DNA of 64,000 bases from Labilithrix sp. (GTDB taxonomy: Bacteria > Myxococcota_A > Polyangia > Polyangiales > Polyangiaceae), in contig JAHBWE010000002.1 of the NCBI GenBank assembly GCA_019637155.1, forward strand, positions 434,001 through 498,000, given 5' to 3'. Below, one piece after another: positions 27,401-37,027 of this stretch (its first letter is position 1; every line of letters begins with the position of its first letter). The position numbers were made by a program, and so were the translations under genes. The notes below the pieces were generated by a model, which searched no databases, was not told where the DNA came from, and worked only from the letters and a program-made list of their open reading frames with translations.

Positions 27401-27871
27401 CCGTTCTCGGGTCCGGCGCTCGATCGCGGGCTCGCCGGGATGCTCGTCGCCATGACGCGGCTCGGAGCGGGGGCGCTCACGCCGCCGGAGGCGCTCCGTG
27501 ACCTCCCCGCTCACCGTGCCTTCGCGGACGCCTGCGTCGAGGCGATCGCGACGCGCGGCTCCGCGTTCCGCGACGGCATGACGAAGGCGGAGCAGGAGCT
27601 CCTCCGCGACACGCTCCGGAGCCGCGGACGCGCGATCCTCGACGCCTGGCAGTCGATCGCCGCCGACGTCGCCGCGGGGAAGGGCGCGCGCGCCTACTCG
27701 CCGTACGACAAGGACAAGGGCGCCGGCAAGGCCGTCCTCTACACCGCGCTCGAGGGGAACGATCGCGACAAGGCGCCCGAGGAGAAGCTCTTCGCCGCGC
27801 CGACCTCGATGCGCGACGTCGAGCCCTCGGTGCATCTCTGGGTCGAGCGCAGGCAGTTGGGAGGACGCTGA
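24470..27871 (+). CDS. drmA: DISARM helicase DrmA
   Basis: This is an 1133-residue helicase. Motif I is PTGGGKT at residues 435-441 and the Walker B is DELH at 672-675, followed by LISGPLGTMCGLYETAID. Next come STATVRRA near 721, then NMISVGVDIDRLGVMVV near 900 and EYIQASSRVGRK (motif VI). Between the ATPase motifs a probable zinc-binding set occurs (RCPWCDRP and SCLDRRECPFG). The acidic N-terminal linker (EAEEEPEDDEMTAGPDEDD) is a loop-like insert. DrmA is a core DISARM protein that, in the studied system, forms a DNA-binding complex with DrmB. The start at 24470 follows GAAGGAG, and an in-frame upstream extension has no sensible sequence. Confidence 0.93.
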   Translation: MSSAVRTHLVHALEADLVGPFDPAHPDELLPLAPSRWYVTGFLVPPAAREAEEEPEDDEMTAGPDEDDVETGGAADETAPKQKALLPSSVGLSVLLPPGPPSDTVDVELSWAEYAHVEVAKAEGRKRPKKAFKRVPRPPVVVPVRLDPDVLRKGVDVTGAPGMRLTGKLETTSDVRGLDPGTRALALFLVNDRAVVDPKDKSEREEKIAFQVAMEIRFAAGIVARTNRTGEGARDFDDRVADLQFRARSECGVGHGVSVEPSGPEEGGRVPGVRIRWLPCAVVRRVVTNDDTGRPIEVRMERLAELGKGEDPFALSAALSPIVEAYGDWIATQRAIVVGSSADTPRDATKHALMDQAERARGRMREGIARLEKDQAARLAFAWTNEAMAMQARKARPNDEPRWRLFQLAFVLQCIEGVVDDQHVDRDVVDLIFFPTGGGKTEAYLGVIAFTLLLRRIRGASRPDGGLGVAVLLRYTLRLLTLDQLARAARLVCALEILRRADPARLGDVRFAIGLWVGKSATANTFAEVKKKLEEYKASVARSPRSPFPLTRCPWCDRPIDKDSFRLVPKDKPADVVVSCLDRRECPFGESRSPDGLPVLFVDEQVYGELPAFLLATVDKFAMLPWRGETGLLFGRATARKERRYYGPLAPAPKGSVVLPDGLPPPELIVQDELHLISGPLGTMCGLYETAIDALASRPPPAGAGGGARVRRPKVLASTATVRRAREQVRALFGRSMALFPPPGVNEGDTFFAKVVDDEESGRLYVGVAATGRPLKQILIRTYLALLAAARHEYDDSGPPKQTADAYMTLAGYFNSLRELGGMRRLVDDDVRARASRIDERRPDDHPGPHPWFGRRPELREPVELTSREPTARIAQSKARLEAPWATEEARVDVLLASNMISVGVDIDRLGVMVVAGQPKTTSEYIQASSRVGRKVEYPGLVVTCFNMGKPRDRSHYERFRTYHECFYRFVEAQSLTPFSGPALDRGLAGMLVAMTRLGAGALTPPEALRDLPAHRAFADACVEAIATRGSAFRDGMTKAEQELLRDTLRSRGRAILDAWQSIAADVAAGKGARAYSPYDKDKGAGKAVLYTALEGNDRDKAPEEKLFAAPTSMRDVEPSVHLWVERRQLGGR

Positions 27872-29767
27872 ATGGCCGCACGGAAGGGATGGGGAAAGAA
27901 GGAGGTCGTCCACCAGCCGGACGGCACGATCCGCCGGAGCCAGGTCGTCACCACCTTCGGGCCGGGCGCGATGGTCGACCTGATCGGCGACGCGATCCTC
28001 GTCGGCGGGCTCGACTACTGGCTCTACGGCGCGAAGACCGTGATCCAGGAGCCGCGGCTGCGCGACCACCTCGCCGAGCGCCTGCAGCGCATCGGTATCA
28101 TGCTCAGCTTCGAGAACGCCTTCCGCGAGCCGCCCGCCTGCGACGACAAGGCGCCGTCCAAGCAGGTCGGCGTCTCGACGCTGGAGTTCCCGCAGTGGTT
28201 CGTTTGTCAGAGCCCGAGCTGCCGTTCGCTCGCGATGAACAAGGCGCTCGAGCTCAAGCGGCGTCCGGGGTCCGACGACAAGCACTACGTCCATCAGTGC
28301 AACCGCTCGACTACGTCGGAGGCGATTCCGGTCCGCTTCGTCGGCGCCTGCCGCCGCGGGCACGTCCAGGACTTCCCGTGGCTCTCGTTCGCGCACCTCG
28401 GCAAGGAGCGCTGCGGGATGCCGGACCTCGCGCTCGTCGAGGGCAAGACCGGCGACTTCTCCGAGATCAAGGTCGAGTGCCGCGGCTGCGGCGCGACCAG
28501 CTTCCTCGTCGCCGCGATGCGGAAAAACTCCGGCCTCACGTGCGACGGGCAGCGCCCGTGGCTCGGCGGCGATCACGAGGGATGCACCGAGGACCTCCGC
28601 CTCATCGTCCGCACCGCGAGCAACTCGTACTTCGCGCAGGTGACGAGCGCGCTCTCGATCCCGGACGAGAAGCGCGAGCTCGAAGAGGCGGTGCGGAAGC
28701 TCTGGCCGACCCTCGTCGCGGCGACCGCGGAGACGCTCCCTCACTTCCGCAAGATCCCCGAGGTGAACGCGGGCCTGACCGGGTACGGCGACGACGCGGT
28801 GCTCTCCGTCGTCGAGGCGATCAAGACCGGCGCCGCCCCGCCGCGCGAGCCGCTCCGCACTGCTGAGTACAAGCTTTTCGTCAACGCTCCGAAGGAGCAG
28901 CCCGGCGAGCTGCCGCCGCGCGAGGAGCCGTTCTGGGCCCGGCGTCACGATCCCGAGGACGGGCTCCCCGACGGGATCCACTCCCTCGTCGTCGCGCCGA
29001 AGCTCCGCGAGGTGCGCGCGCAGGTCGGGTTCACGCGCATCGTCCCGATGATGCCAGACATGCAAGGGACCTACGAGAGCGGCGTCCGCACCGCGCGGCT
29101 CTCGCTCGCGCAGGACTGGCTCCCGGCGACGACGATCCAGGGCGAGGGCGTCTTCGTCCGCCTCGACGAAGCGAAGGTCGCCGCCTGGGAATCGAAGGAC
29201 GTGGTCCGCCGGCGCGAGGACGCGCTCCGCGCCGGCTACGACGTGTGGCGCCGCGATCTCGAGAAGCGAGCCGGGGAAGGGGAGGCCGTCCCGCCGTTTC
29301 CGGGCGCGCGCTTCTACCTCCTCCACTCGCTCGCGCACCTGCTCATCTCGGCGATCTCGCTCGAGTGCGGCTATGCCGCGAGCGCGATCCGCGAGCGGAT
29401 CTACTGCGCGAGGCCGACGGACGAGACCGGCGTCGGACAGCTCCCGATGGCCGCGATCCTGCTCTCGACCGGCACGAGCGGGAGCGAGGGCACCCTCGGC
29501 GGGCTCGTCGAACAGGGCCGCGCGATTCGCTCGCACGTCGTCCGCGCCTGGGACCTCGGGGCGCTCTGCTCGAGCGATCCGGTCTGCGCGCTCCATTCGC
29601 CCGCGGACGATCCCGCCGAGCGGCACCTCGAGGGCGCGGCCTGTCATGGCTGCCTCTACGTCGCGGAGTGCTCGTGCGAGTGGTTCAACCGCTACCTCGA
29701 TCGAGCGCTCGTCGTCCCGACGCTCGGCCACGACGCCGAGCTCGCGTTCTTCTCCGTCCGCCCGTGA
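27872..29767 (+). CDS. drmB: DISARM protein DrmB (DUF1998)
   Basis: This 631-residue protein begins RRSQVVTTFGPGAMVDL, the conserved DrmB opening. Cysteine clusters are at CQSPSC and CRGCG. A DUF1998 region contains LLHSLAHLLISAISLECGYAASA (split here: His-Ser-Leu-Ala-His at about 486-490). A C-terminal cysteine group (CHGCLYVAECSCEWFNR) probably binds zinc. The gene starts one base after the drmA stop and ends overlapping drmC. DrmA and DrmB are the core pair found in all DISARM classes. DrmB has no enzyme motif of its own and is thought to work with the DrmA helicase. Confidence 0.93.
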   Translation: MAARKGWGKKEVVHQPDGTIRRSQVVTTFGPGAMVDLIGDAILVGGLDYWLYGAKTVIQEPRLRDHLAERLQRIGIMLSFENAFREPPACDDKAPSKQVGVSTLEFPQWFVCQSPSCRSLAMNKALELKRRPGSDDKHYVHQCNRSTTSEAIPVRFVGACRRGHVQDFPWLSFAHLGKERCGMPDLALVEGKTGDFSEIKVECRGCGATSFLVAAMRKNSGLTCDGQRPWLGGDHEGCTEDLRLIVRTASNSYFAQVTSALSIPDEKRELEEAVRKLWPTLVAATAETLPHFRKIPEVNAGLTGYGDDAVLSVVEAIKTGAAPPREPLRTAEYKLFVNAPKEQPGELPPREEPFWARRHDPEDGLPDGIHSLVVAPKLREVRAQVGFTRIVPMMPDMQGTYESGVRTARLSLAQDWLPATTIQGEGVFVRLDEAKVAAWESKDVVRRREDALRAGYDVWRRDLEKRAGEGEAVPPFPGARFYLLHSLAHLLISAISLECGYAASAIRERIYCARPTDETGVGQLPMAAILLSTGTSGSEGTLGGLVEQGRAIRSHVVRAWDLGALCSSDPVCALHSPADDPAERHLEGAACHGCLYVAECSCEWFNRYLDRALVVPTLGHDAELAFFSVRP

Positions 29768-30525
29768 AGGTCGCCGATCTCTCGACCGCGGACCTCGTGA
29801 AGCTGTGCGACCTCGTGCGTGCGGGAGCTCTCTCTTGCCCGCTCACCGAGACACCGCTCCGCGCGCACGGCTTCGGCGCGTTCGCGGCGTCGATCGCCGC
29901 GAGCCTCGCGTTCGAGTCGCGCGCTGGGCTCCTCTTGGCGCTCGATCTCCTGATCGAAGAGCGGACGCGCGCCGAGCGGCCGCCGCTCGAGCTGGTCTGG
30001 ACGGGCCCCGATACGACGTCGCCGCAGACGCGCGACACCGCCGTCGTCCTCGCGGAGCTGTGCCGGCGCGCGCGGCGCCGCGTGCTCGTAGCGGGCTACG
30101 TGTTCGCGCAGGGTGAGAGCGTCCTTCGCCCACTCCATGACGCCCTCGTCCGCGGGCTCGACGTGCGCCTGTTCCTCCACGTGCCGGAGGGCGCCGCGAG
30201 CGAGGTCGACGTCCCCGCGCACGCGGCGCGCTGGGTCCGCGAGTTCGTCCGAAGGAACTGGCCCTTCGGCGAGCCGTTACCCGTCTTCTTCCACGATCCG
30301 CGTACGTCACGCCGCGACGGCAAGGTGTTGCTCCACGCGAAGTGCGCCGTCGCGGACGGCCGGCACGCGCTGGTCACCTCGGCGAACTACACGAGCTTCG
30401 GCCAGACCCGCCACATCGAGGTCGGCGTCCTGATCGACGACGTCGGATTCGCGGGACGGCTGGAGGGCCAGTTCAACGGTCTGGTCTCACAGGGGTTGCT
30501 GCAGGAAGTCGCGCTCACGGCTTGA
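29764..30525 (+). CDS. drmC: DISARM phospholipase D-like protein DrmC
   Basis: This is a 253-residue protein. A single clear HKD motif is present with His191, Lys193 and Asp198 (LLHAKCAVADG), followed by ALVTSANYTSFGQTRHIEVGVLI, as in PLD-family nucleases. One motif per chain suggests that the active site is made by a dimer. It starts with GTG inside the stop of drmB (GTGA) and is the last gene of the operon. In tested DISARM systems the PLD gene was not always essential for protection. Its nuclease role is inferred from the family. Confidence 0.9.
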   Translation: MKVADLSTADLVKLCDLVRAGALSCPLTETPLRAHGFGAFAASIAASLAFESRAGLLLALDLLIEERTRAERPPLELVWTGPDTTSPQTRDTAVVLAELCRRARRRVLVAGYVFAQGESVLRPLHDALVRGLDVRLFLHVPEGAASEVDVPAHAARWVREFVRRNWPFGEPLPVFFHDPRTSRRDGKVLLHAKCAVADGRHALVTSANYTSFGQTRHIEVGVLIDDVGFAGRLEGQFNGLVSQGLLQEVALTA

Positions 30526-30651
30526 ACGACGACCGGATCATCCGTGCCGACTAAGGAGGACGAGCGGCGCCCCACCGGTGTTGCTAACTCGACGATTTCA
30601 GGAGCGCCTTCGCGTTGGGAGGGGCGGCACGAACCGTGCAGTCTGGCTGTC

Positions 30652-31083
30652 GTGCGTACCGTCTTTCTCGCCGGATGCCTTGGGCTGGTCTCTCTGGTGG
30701 GCTGCGCCGGTGGCAGCGAAGCGGTCGAGGAGCAGGGGGAGACGCAGAGCGATCTCGTCACGGTTCCCGGCGAGGGGAGGCTCTCCGTCCTGGTCGCGAT
30801 CACGCAGGGGGCGACCGGGATCCCCGCCAGCGTGACCCTGAAGTGTGGCGGCGCCGGCGGGCGGGATGACCTCGCCGGGGAGGCCGACGAGGAAGGGATC
30901 CTCTTCCCGATCGTGCGTCCGGAGGACTGCGTCATCGTCGCCACGATCGCCGCGACGGAGCCTGAAGAGGAGGCTACGAAGATCGAGCTTCGCCATCCCG
31001 GAAAGGCCAGCGCGGAGACGGTGCTGAGCGGCTCGCTCGACGGTTACGAGGTCACCGCGACGTTCGGCGATCCCCTGCAGTAG
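30652..31083 (+). CDS. Small lipoprotein of unknown function
   Basis: The product has 143 residues from a GTG at 30652, chosen because it places the lipobox (LVSLVGC, Cys about 18) at the right distance. The longer frame upstream adds a non-signal-like stretch. The mature part begins with acidic residues, then RLSVLVAITQGATGIPASVTLKC and a later PEDCVIVATIAATEPEEE. This gives a beta-rich domain with two cysteines that may pair, resembling a carboxypeptidase-regulatory-like fold. No enzyme motif is visible. It follows drmC by 126 bp and is probably not part of the defence operon. Confidence 0.65.
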   Translation: MRTVFLAGCLGLVSLVGCAGGSEAVEEQGETQSDLVTVPGEGRLSVLVAITQGATGIPASVTLKCGGAGGRDDLAGEADEEGILFPIVRPEDCVIVATIAATEPEEEATKIELRHPGKASAETVLSGSLDGYEVTATFGDPLQ

Positions 31084-31194
31084 CCGCTGGCGTCTGAAAT
31101 TTCCGTTTGGGAGGCATCCTTTCCGAGACGGATACGCCGGTGTTCATGAACTTCGTATGGCGCGGGCGCGATCCCCGCGCTACGGCGTGCGCGC

Positions 31195-33312
31195 ATGAAC
31201 CGTCGCTCGCTTTCCCTGTGCGCCCTGCTCCTCGCAACCCTCGCCGCGTGCGCCGAGACGGCGCCGTCGGCAGGCACGACGGACACGACCGCCGCGAAGG
31301 TGGCGCCGAAGGAGACCGAGCGCGCGCGCACCGGACCCAAGCCGAAGCTCGGGAGCTTCGGCGTCGACACCGACGGCATGGACCTGTCGGTGAAGCCCGG
31401 CGATGACTTCTACAAGTACGCCGGCGGCAAGTGGCTCGCGCAGGCCAAGATCCCCGCCGACAAGACGCGCTGGGGCGCCTTCGACGCGCTCGGCGAGAAG
31501 TCGCGCGTCGACGTGCACACGATCCTCGACGAGGTCGCGAAGGGACAGCACCCGAAGGGATCGGTCGCGCAGAAGGTCGCCGACTTCTACGCCGCGTACC
31601 TCGACACCGACGCGATCGAGAAGAAGGGCATGAAGCCCGCGCAGGCCGATCTCAAGGCGATCCAGAAGCTCAAGACGTCGAAGGACGTCGCCCGCCTCAT
31701 CGCGACCCCCGGCATCCCGCTCGCCGGTCCGATCGGGATCGGCATGACGATCGACGCGAAGGACCCGAACCAGTACGTCCTCGCCGCGGGCGCGGGCGGG
31801 CTCAGCCTCCCCGACCGCGACTTCTATTTGAAGGACGACGCGCGCTTCAAGGAGATCCGCGCCAAGTACGAGGCGCACATCGCGAAGGTGCTCGCCTTCG
31901 GTCACGACAAGAAGAAGAACGCCGCGCGCGACGCGTCGGACGCGAAGGCGATCCTCGCGCTCGAGACGAAGATCGCGGAGCACCACTGGGACCGCGTGAA
32001 GCGGCGCGACGCGGAGAAGCGCTACAACCCGAAGACGATCTCCGCGCTCGAGAAGGAGATCCCGAAGTTCCCGTGGCGCCTCTACGCCGACACGGCGGGC
32101 TTCAAGGGGCAGGACCGCGTCATCGTCGGTGAGCTCGACGCGATGCCTGCCCTCGCGGAGCTCTTCGCGTCGACGCCGGTCTCCACCTGGAAGGCGTACC
32201 TCACGTACCACTACCTCGTCGCCTCGTCGTCGATCCTGCCGAAGGCGCTCGACCAGGAGGTGTTCGAGTTCTTCGGCAAGACCGTCGGCGGCACCCCGCA
32301 GCAGGCCGAGCGCTGGAAGCGCGCCACCGGCGCCACCGGCGGCGTCCTCGGCGAGGCGGTCGGGCAGCTCTACGTCGAGAAGCACTTCCAGCCGCGCGCG
32401 AAGGAGCAGATGAAGGAGCTCGTCGAGAACATCCGCAAGGCGTACGCCGCGCGGATCGAGGCGAACGACTGGATGACCGCGCCGACGAAGAAGGCCGCGC
32501 TCGAGAAGCTCGCCGCGTTCCGCCCGAAGATCGGCTACCCCGACAAGTGGAAGGACTACTCCGCGCTCGACGTCCAGCCCGGTGACGCGTGGGGCAACCG
32601 TCGCCGCGCGAGCCTCTGGAGCCACGACCGCGCGCTCGAGAAGTTCGGCAAGCCCACCGACAAGGACGAGTGGGGGATGACGCCCCAGACCGTCAACGCG
32701 TACTACAACCCGCTCTACAACGAGATCGTCTTCCCCGCCGCGATCCTCCAGGCGCCGTTCTTCGATCCCGACGCCGACCCCGCCGTGAACTACGGCGGCA
32801 TCGGCGCCGTCATCGGCCACGAGATGGGCCACGGCTTCGACGATCAGGGCGCGAAGTACGACGCGAAGGGCGTGCTCCGCAACTGGTGGGCGGAGGCCGA
32901 CCTCGCGACTTTCAAGAAGCGCACCGATGCGCTCTCGGATCAGTACTCGCAGTACGAGCCGCTCCCCGGCGTGAAGGTCAACGGCAAGCTCACCCTCGGC
33001 GAGAACATCGGCGACCTCGGCGGCAGCAACGTCGCGCTCGAGGCCTACAAGATCTCGCAGCAGGGCAAGGAGCGCTACACCGTCGACGGCTTCAACAACG
33101 AGCAGCGCTTCTTCCTCGGCTACGCCCAGGTCTGGCGCGCGCTCTCCCGCGACGAGGCGCTCAAGAACCAGGTCATGACCGACCCGCACTCGCCGCCGAT
33201 GTACCGGACCAACGGCATCGTCCGCAACCTCGACGCCTGGTACACCGCGTTCGACGTGAAGCCGGGCGACAAGCTGTTCATCGCGCCCCAGCAGCGCGTG
33301 AAGATCTGGTGA
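31195..33312 (+). CDS. M13 family (neprilysin/PepO-like) zinc endopeptidase lipoprotein
   Basis: This is a 705-residue enzyme. The N-terminal signal ends in a lipobox (LLATLAAC, Cys19), then a Thr/Lys-rich linker. The M13 N-domain follows (DFYKYAGGKWL). The zinc site is HEMGH at residues 542-546 with a third ligand in ENIGD (603-607). The substrate-binding motif NAYYNP lies near 500, and the chain ends with the usual short VKIW-type terminus. All catalytic residues appear intact. Such enzymes cut peptides outside the cytoplasm and are membrane-anchored here. It is a lone gene, separated by 82 bp from the following cytochrome c gene. Confidence 0.93.
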   Translation: MNRRSLSLCALLLATLAACAETAPSAGTTDTTAAKVAPKETERARTGPKPKLGSFGVDTDGMDLSVKPGDDFYKYAGGKWLAQAKIPADKTRWGAFDALGEKSRVDVHTILDEVAKGQHPKGSVAQKVADFYAAYLDTDAIEKKGMKPAQADLKAIQKLKTSKDVARLIATPGIPLAGPIGIGMTIDAKDPNQYVLAAGAGGLSLPDRDFYLKDDARFKEIRAKYEAHIAKVLAFGHDKKKNAARDASDAKAILALETKIAEHHWDRVKRRDAEKRYNPKTISALEKEIPKFPWRLYADTAGFKGQDRVIVGELDAMPALAELFASTPVSTWKAYLTYHYLVASSSILPKALDQEVFEFFGKTVGGTPQQAERWKRATGATGGVLGEAVGQLYVEKHFQPRAKEQMKELVENIRKAYAARIEANDWMTAPTKKAALEKLAAFRPKIGYPDKWKDYSALDVQPGDAWGNRRRASLWSHDRALEKFGKPTDKDEWGMTPQTVNAYYNPLYNEIVFPAAILQAPFFDPDADPAVNYGGIGAVIGHEMGHGFDDQGAKYDAKGVLRNWWAEADLATFKKRTDALSDQYSQYEPLPGVKVNGKLTLGENIGDLGGSNVALEAYKISQQGKERYTVDGFNNEQRFFLGYAQVWRALSRDEALKNQVMTDPHSPPMYRTNGIVRNLDAWYTAFDVKPGDKLFIAPQQRVKIW

Positions 33313-33394
33313 TCGCTCGCGCTTAGGATCTTCTTAAGGGCGGCTTCGGATCGACGTAGGAACGAGCGCGGCGGTTAGGACGCATGGTCTTTCC

Positions 33395-34063
33395 ATGCTC
33401 GACCGCGCCCGCTCGTTCCTCGCCGTCTCTCTCCTCCTGGTCTTCGCCGGCTGCACCGAAAAGAAGGAGACGAAGCCCGTCGCTCCGCCCGCCGACGCAC
33501 CCGCCACCGTCGCGAAGGCAGAAAAGGTGAAGCGCGGCGGCTACCTCGTCGGCATCGGCGGCTGCGGCGACTGCCACACGCCGATGACGTTCGATCCTGC
33601 GCTCGGCATGCCGGTCCCGCAGATGGACCGCATGCTCTCCGGCCACCCCGAAGGCGCGCCCGATCCGACCGGCGAGCCGGGGAAGGGGGACCAGGCCGTC
33701 ATCGGTCCGACCTTCACCTCGTTCAAGCTCCCGTTCGGCACCGTCTACACCGCCAACCTCACGCCCGACGCCGAGACCGGCCTCGGCCTCTGGAGCGAAG
33801 ACGACTTCATCCGCGCGATGCGCACCGGCAAGCACCGCGGCGCGGAGGCGGGGCGTCCGATCCTGCCGCCGATGCCGTGGATGAACGTGGCGCAGGCCTC
33901 GGACGAGGACCTCAAGGCGATGTTCGCGTTCCTCCAGTCGATCCCCGCGATCAAGAACGCGGTCCCCGAGCCCAACGTCCCGCCGCCCGTCATCGCGGCG
34001 ATCCAGTCGGGCTACGACAAGATCGCCGCGCAGCAGAAGGCCGCCGCGCCGCCGAAGCTCTGA
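33395..34063 (+). CDS. c-type cytochrome lipoprotein
   Basis: This 222-residue protein has a signal and lipobox LLLVFAGC (Cys20) and a Pro/Ala linker. A class I cytochrome c domain follows, with one haem motif GGCGDCHTPM (about residues 55-62). Later, MRTGKHRG and PPMPWMNVAQASDEDLKAMFAFLQSI hold the probable Met axial ligand and the closing helix. It looks like the cytochrome subunit seen beside alcohol or sugar dehydrogenases, but no such dehydrogenase is present. It may be a stand-alone electron carrier in the periplasm. It converges with asnS, ending 8 bases before it. Confidence 0.88.
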   Translation: MLDRARSFLAVSLLLVFAGCTEKKETKPVAPPADAPATVAKAEKVKRGGYLVGIGGCGDCHTPMTFDPALGMPVPQMDRMLSGHPEGAPDPTGEPGKGDQAVIGPTFTSFKLPFGTVYTANLTPDAETGLGLWSEDDFIRAMRTGKHRGAEAGRPILPPMPWMNVAQASDEDLKAMFAFLQSIPAIKNAVPEPNVPPPVIAAIQSGYDKIAAQQKAAAPPKL

Positions 34064-34071
34064 GTCCGAAG

Positions 34072-35441
<1,370 letters not shown>

Positions 35442-35445
<4 letters not shown>

Positions 35446-35912
35446 GACCGTTTTCCTACCATGAGCCGCGCGTTGCGTCGCGCCTCGCCGGCGGCCTGCG
35501 AGACCTCGGTCTCCGGCGAATCGAGCAGGAGCGGCGGGATCGCGGTCGGCTTGCGCGCCTCGTCGATCGCGACGAACGTGAGGCGCGCGGTGACGCAGGG
35601 CCAGCGCTTTCCGCTCGCCGGGTGCTCGCCCTCGACCACGACCTCGATCTCCATCGAGGTCCGGAACGTGGCGGTGAGCCGCGCCTCGAGGCGCACGACC
35701 TCGCCGACGCGGACGGGGAGCTCGAACTTGAGGTCGTCGACGAAGGCGGTCACGCACATGCGCCCGGAGTGACGCTGCGCGCAGATCGCGGCGCACAGGT
35801 CGACCCACGCCATGATCTGCCCTCCGAACACGCCGCCGAGGGCGTTGGTGTGCTGCGGGAGGACGTATTCGGTCATCTGCGTGACGCTGGCGGACTGCGG
35901 TCGCGGTTCCAT
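35442..35912 (-). CDS. Hotdog-fold acyl-CoA thioesterase (YciA/BFIT type)
   Basis: This 156-residue protein has the cytosolic acyl-CoA thioesterase pattern. It begins with [23 protein letters not shown] (the N-A-L-G-x-x-F-G-G-x-x-x-x-W core). It continues with [20 protein letters not shown], and ends its sheet with [12 protein letters not shown]. Members split fatty acyl-CoAs of varied length. The gene is the first of a two-gene unit with asnS, which it overlaps by four bases. A functional link between the two is not obvious, and co-transcription may simply be packing. The opposite-strand gene starts 27 bases beyond its start. Confidence 0.9.
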
Positions 35913-35939
35913 GAGGCGAGCAGGCTATCGTGAGGACCG

Positions 35940-37004
35940 ATGCTCCGCACGCGGCCGCTGCTCTTCGACGCGTTCCCCGATCTCGAGGCGGGGACGCCGT
36001 GGATGCCGCTCGCGCACGTGCCCACCGCGGTCGAGAGCTGCGACGCGATCGCGCCGTGGCTCGGCCGCAGCGGCGTCTTCATGAAGCGCGACGACCTCGT
36101 CTCGCCCCTCTACGGCGGCAACAAGGTGCGGCGCTGGGAGTTCGTCCTCGCCGACGCGCGGCGGCGCGGGGCGCGGCGCATCGTCACGATCGGCGGCCTC
36201 GCGTCGACGCAGGCGATGGCGACGACGCTCTTCGGCAAGTCGCTCGGCTTCGACGTGACGGTGGTCCTCTTCGAACAGCCGGTCACCACCTTCGCGCGCG
36301 AGTCGCTCCGCGCGCTCGTCCACGCGGGGGCGGAGCTCGAGTACGCCGGCGGCTACGCGGCGACGGCGTGGAAGGCGTGGCGCGCCAAGCGCCGCGCGGG
36401 CGCGGACGGCTACTTCATCATGCCGGGCGCGAGCGGCGCGCTCGCGAACCTCGGCTTCATCGACGCGTCGCTGGAGCTCGCGCAGCAGGTCGAGCGCGGC
36501 GAGGCGCCGAGGCCGGACGTCATCGTCGTCCCCACCGGCTCCGCGGGCACCCTCGCCGCGCTCGCGCTCGGCTGCGCGCACCTCGGGTGGAGCACGGAGA
36601 TCATCGGAGTACGAATTACGACCGCGCTCGCGACGAACCGCGCGATGGTGAAAGCGGTATTGCGAAATACCGACAAGGCACTGGCGGCGCGGGCGCGCGG
36701 GTGGCGGCCGCAACGTGGCAATGTCCGTTATGGCCTTTACGGAGCCGCGCTGGGGAAGGGATACGGCTATCCGACCGAAGCCGCGATCGAGGGCGCGGAG
36801 CAAGTGCGCGCGCTGACCGGCGCCGTGGGCGAGGTGACGTACAGCGGCAAGGCGCTCGCGGCGCTGCGCGAGATCGCGCGGACGCGCCCGCGCGCGACGA
36901 TCCTGCTCTGGAACACGCTCTCGACCGCCCGCCCGCCGGCGCCGCCGGACGCGCCGGTGCCGGCGTCGCTGCGCTGGGCCTTCGAGGGCGACGTGCGCGT
37001 CTGA
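35940..37004 (+). CDS. PLP-dependent ACC deaminase / D-cysteine desulfhydrase family enzyme
   Basis: This is a 354-residue fold-type II PLP enzyme. The cofactor lysine lies in [16 protein letters not shown] (about residue 61). A phosphate-binding loop of the type [14 protein letters not shown] is near residue 200. The motif [19 protein letters not shown] corresponds to the conserved ACC deaminase-like loop. Family members act on D-cysteine or 1-aminocyclopropane-1-carboxylate, and the sequence alone does not decide which. The C terminus keeps [11 protein letters not shown]. It is divergent from the thioesterase-asnS unit and appears to be a single gene. Confidence 0.87.
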   Translation: MLRTRPLLFDAFPDLEAGTPWMPLAHVPTAVESCDAIAPWLGRSGVFMKRDDLVSPLYGGNKVRRWEFVLADARRRGARRIVTIGGLASTQAMATTLFGKSLGFDVTVVLFEQPVTTFARESLRALVHAGAELEYAGGYAATAWKAWRAKRRAGADGYFIMPGASGALANLGFIDASLELAQQVERGEAPRPDVIVVPTGSAGTLAALALGCAHLGWSTEIIGVRITTALATNRAMVKAVLRNTDKALAARARGWRPQRGNVRYGLYGAALGKGYGYPTEAAIEGAEQVRALTGAVGEVTYSGKALAALREIARTRPRATILLWNTLSTARPPAPPDAPVPASLRWAFEGDVRV

Positions 37005-37027
37005 TCCGATTCGATCCCGAGAGAGCC

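Noticed and set aside
23972..29731. A 1919-codon antisense frame over the DISARM operon
   Set aside because: It is an Arg/Glu-rich, low-complexity shadow of drmA, drmB and drmMI, as is usual in very high-GC DNA. No family is recognisable.
33395..34063. Dehydrogenase-linked cytochrome operon
   Set aside because: No dehydrogenase gene lies on either side.
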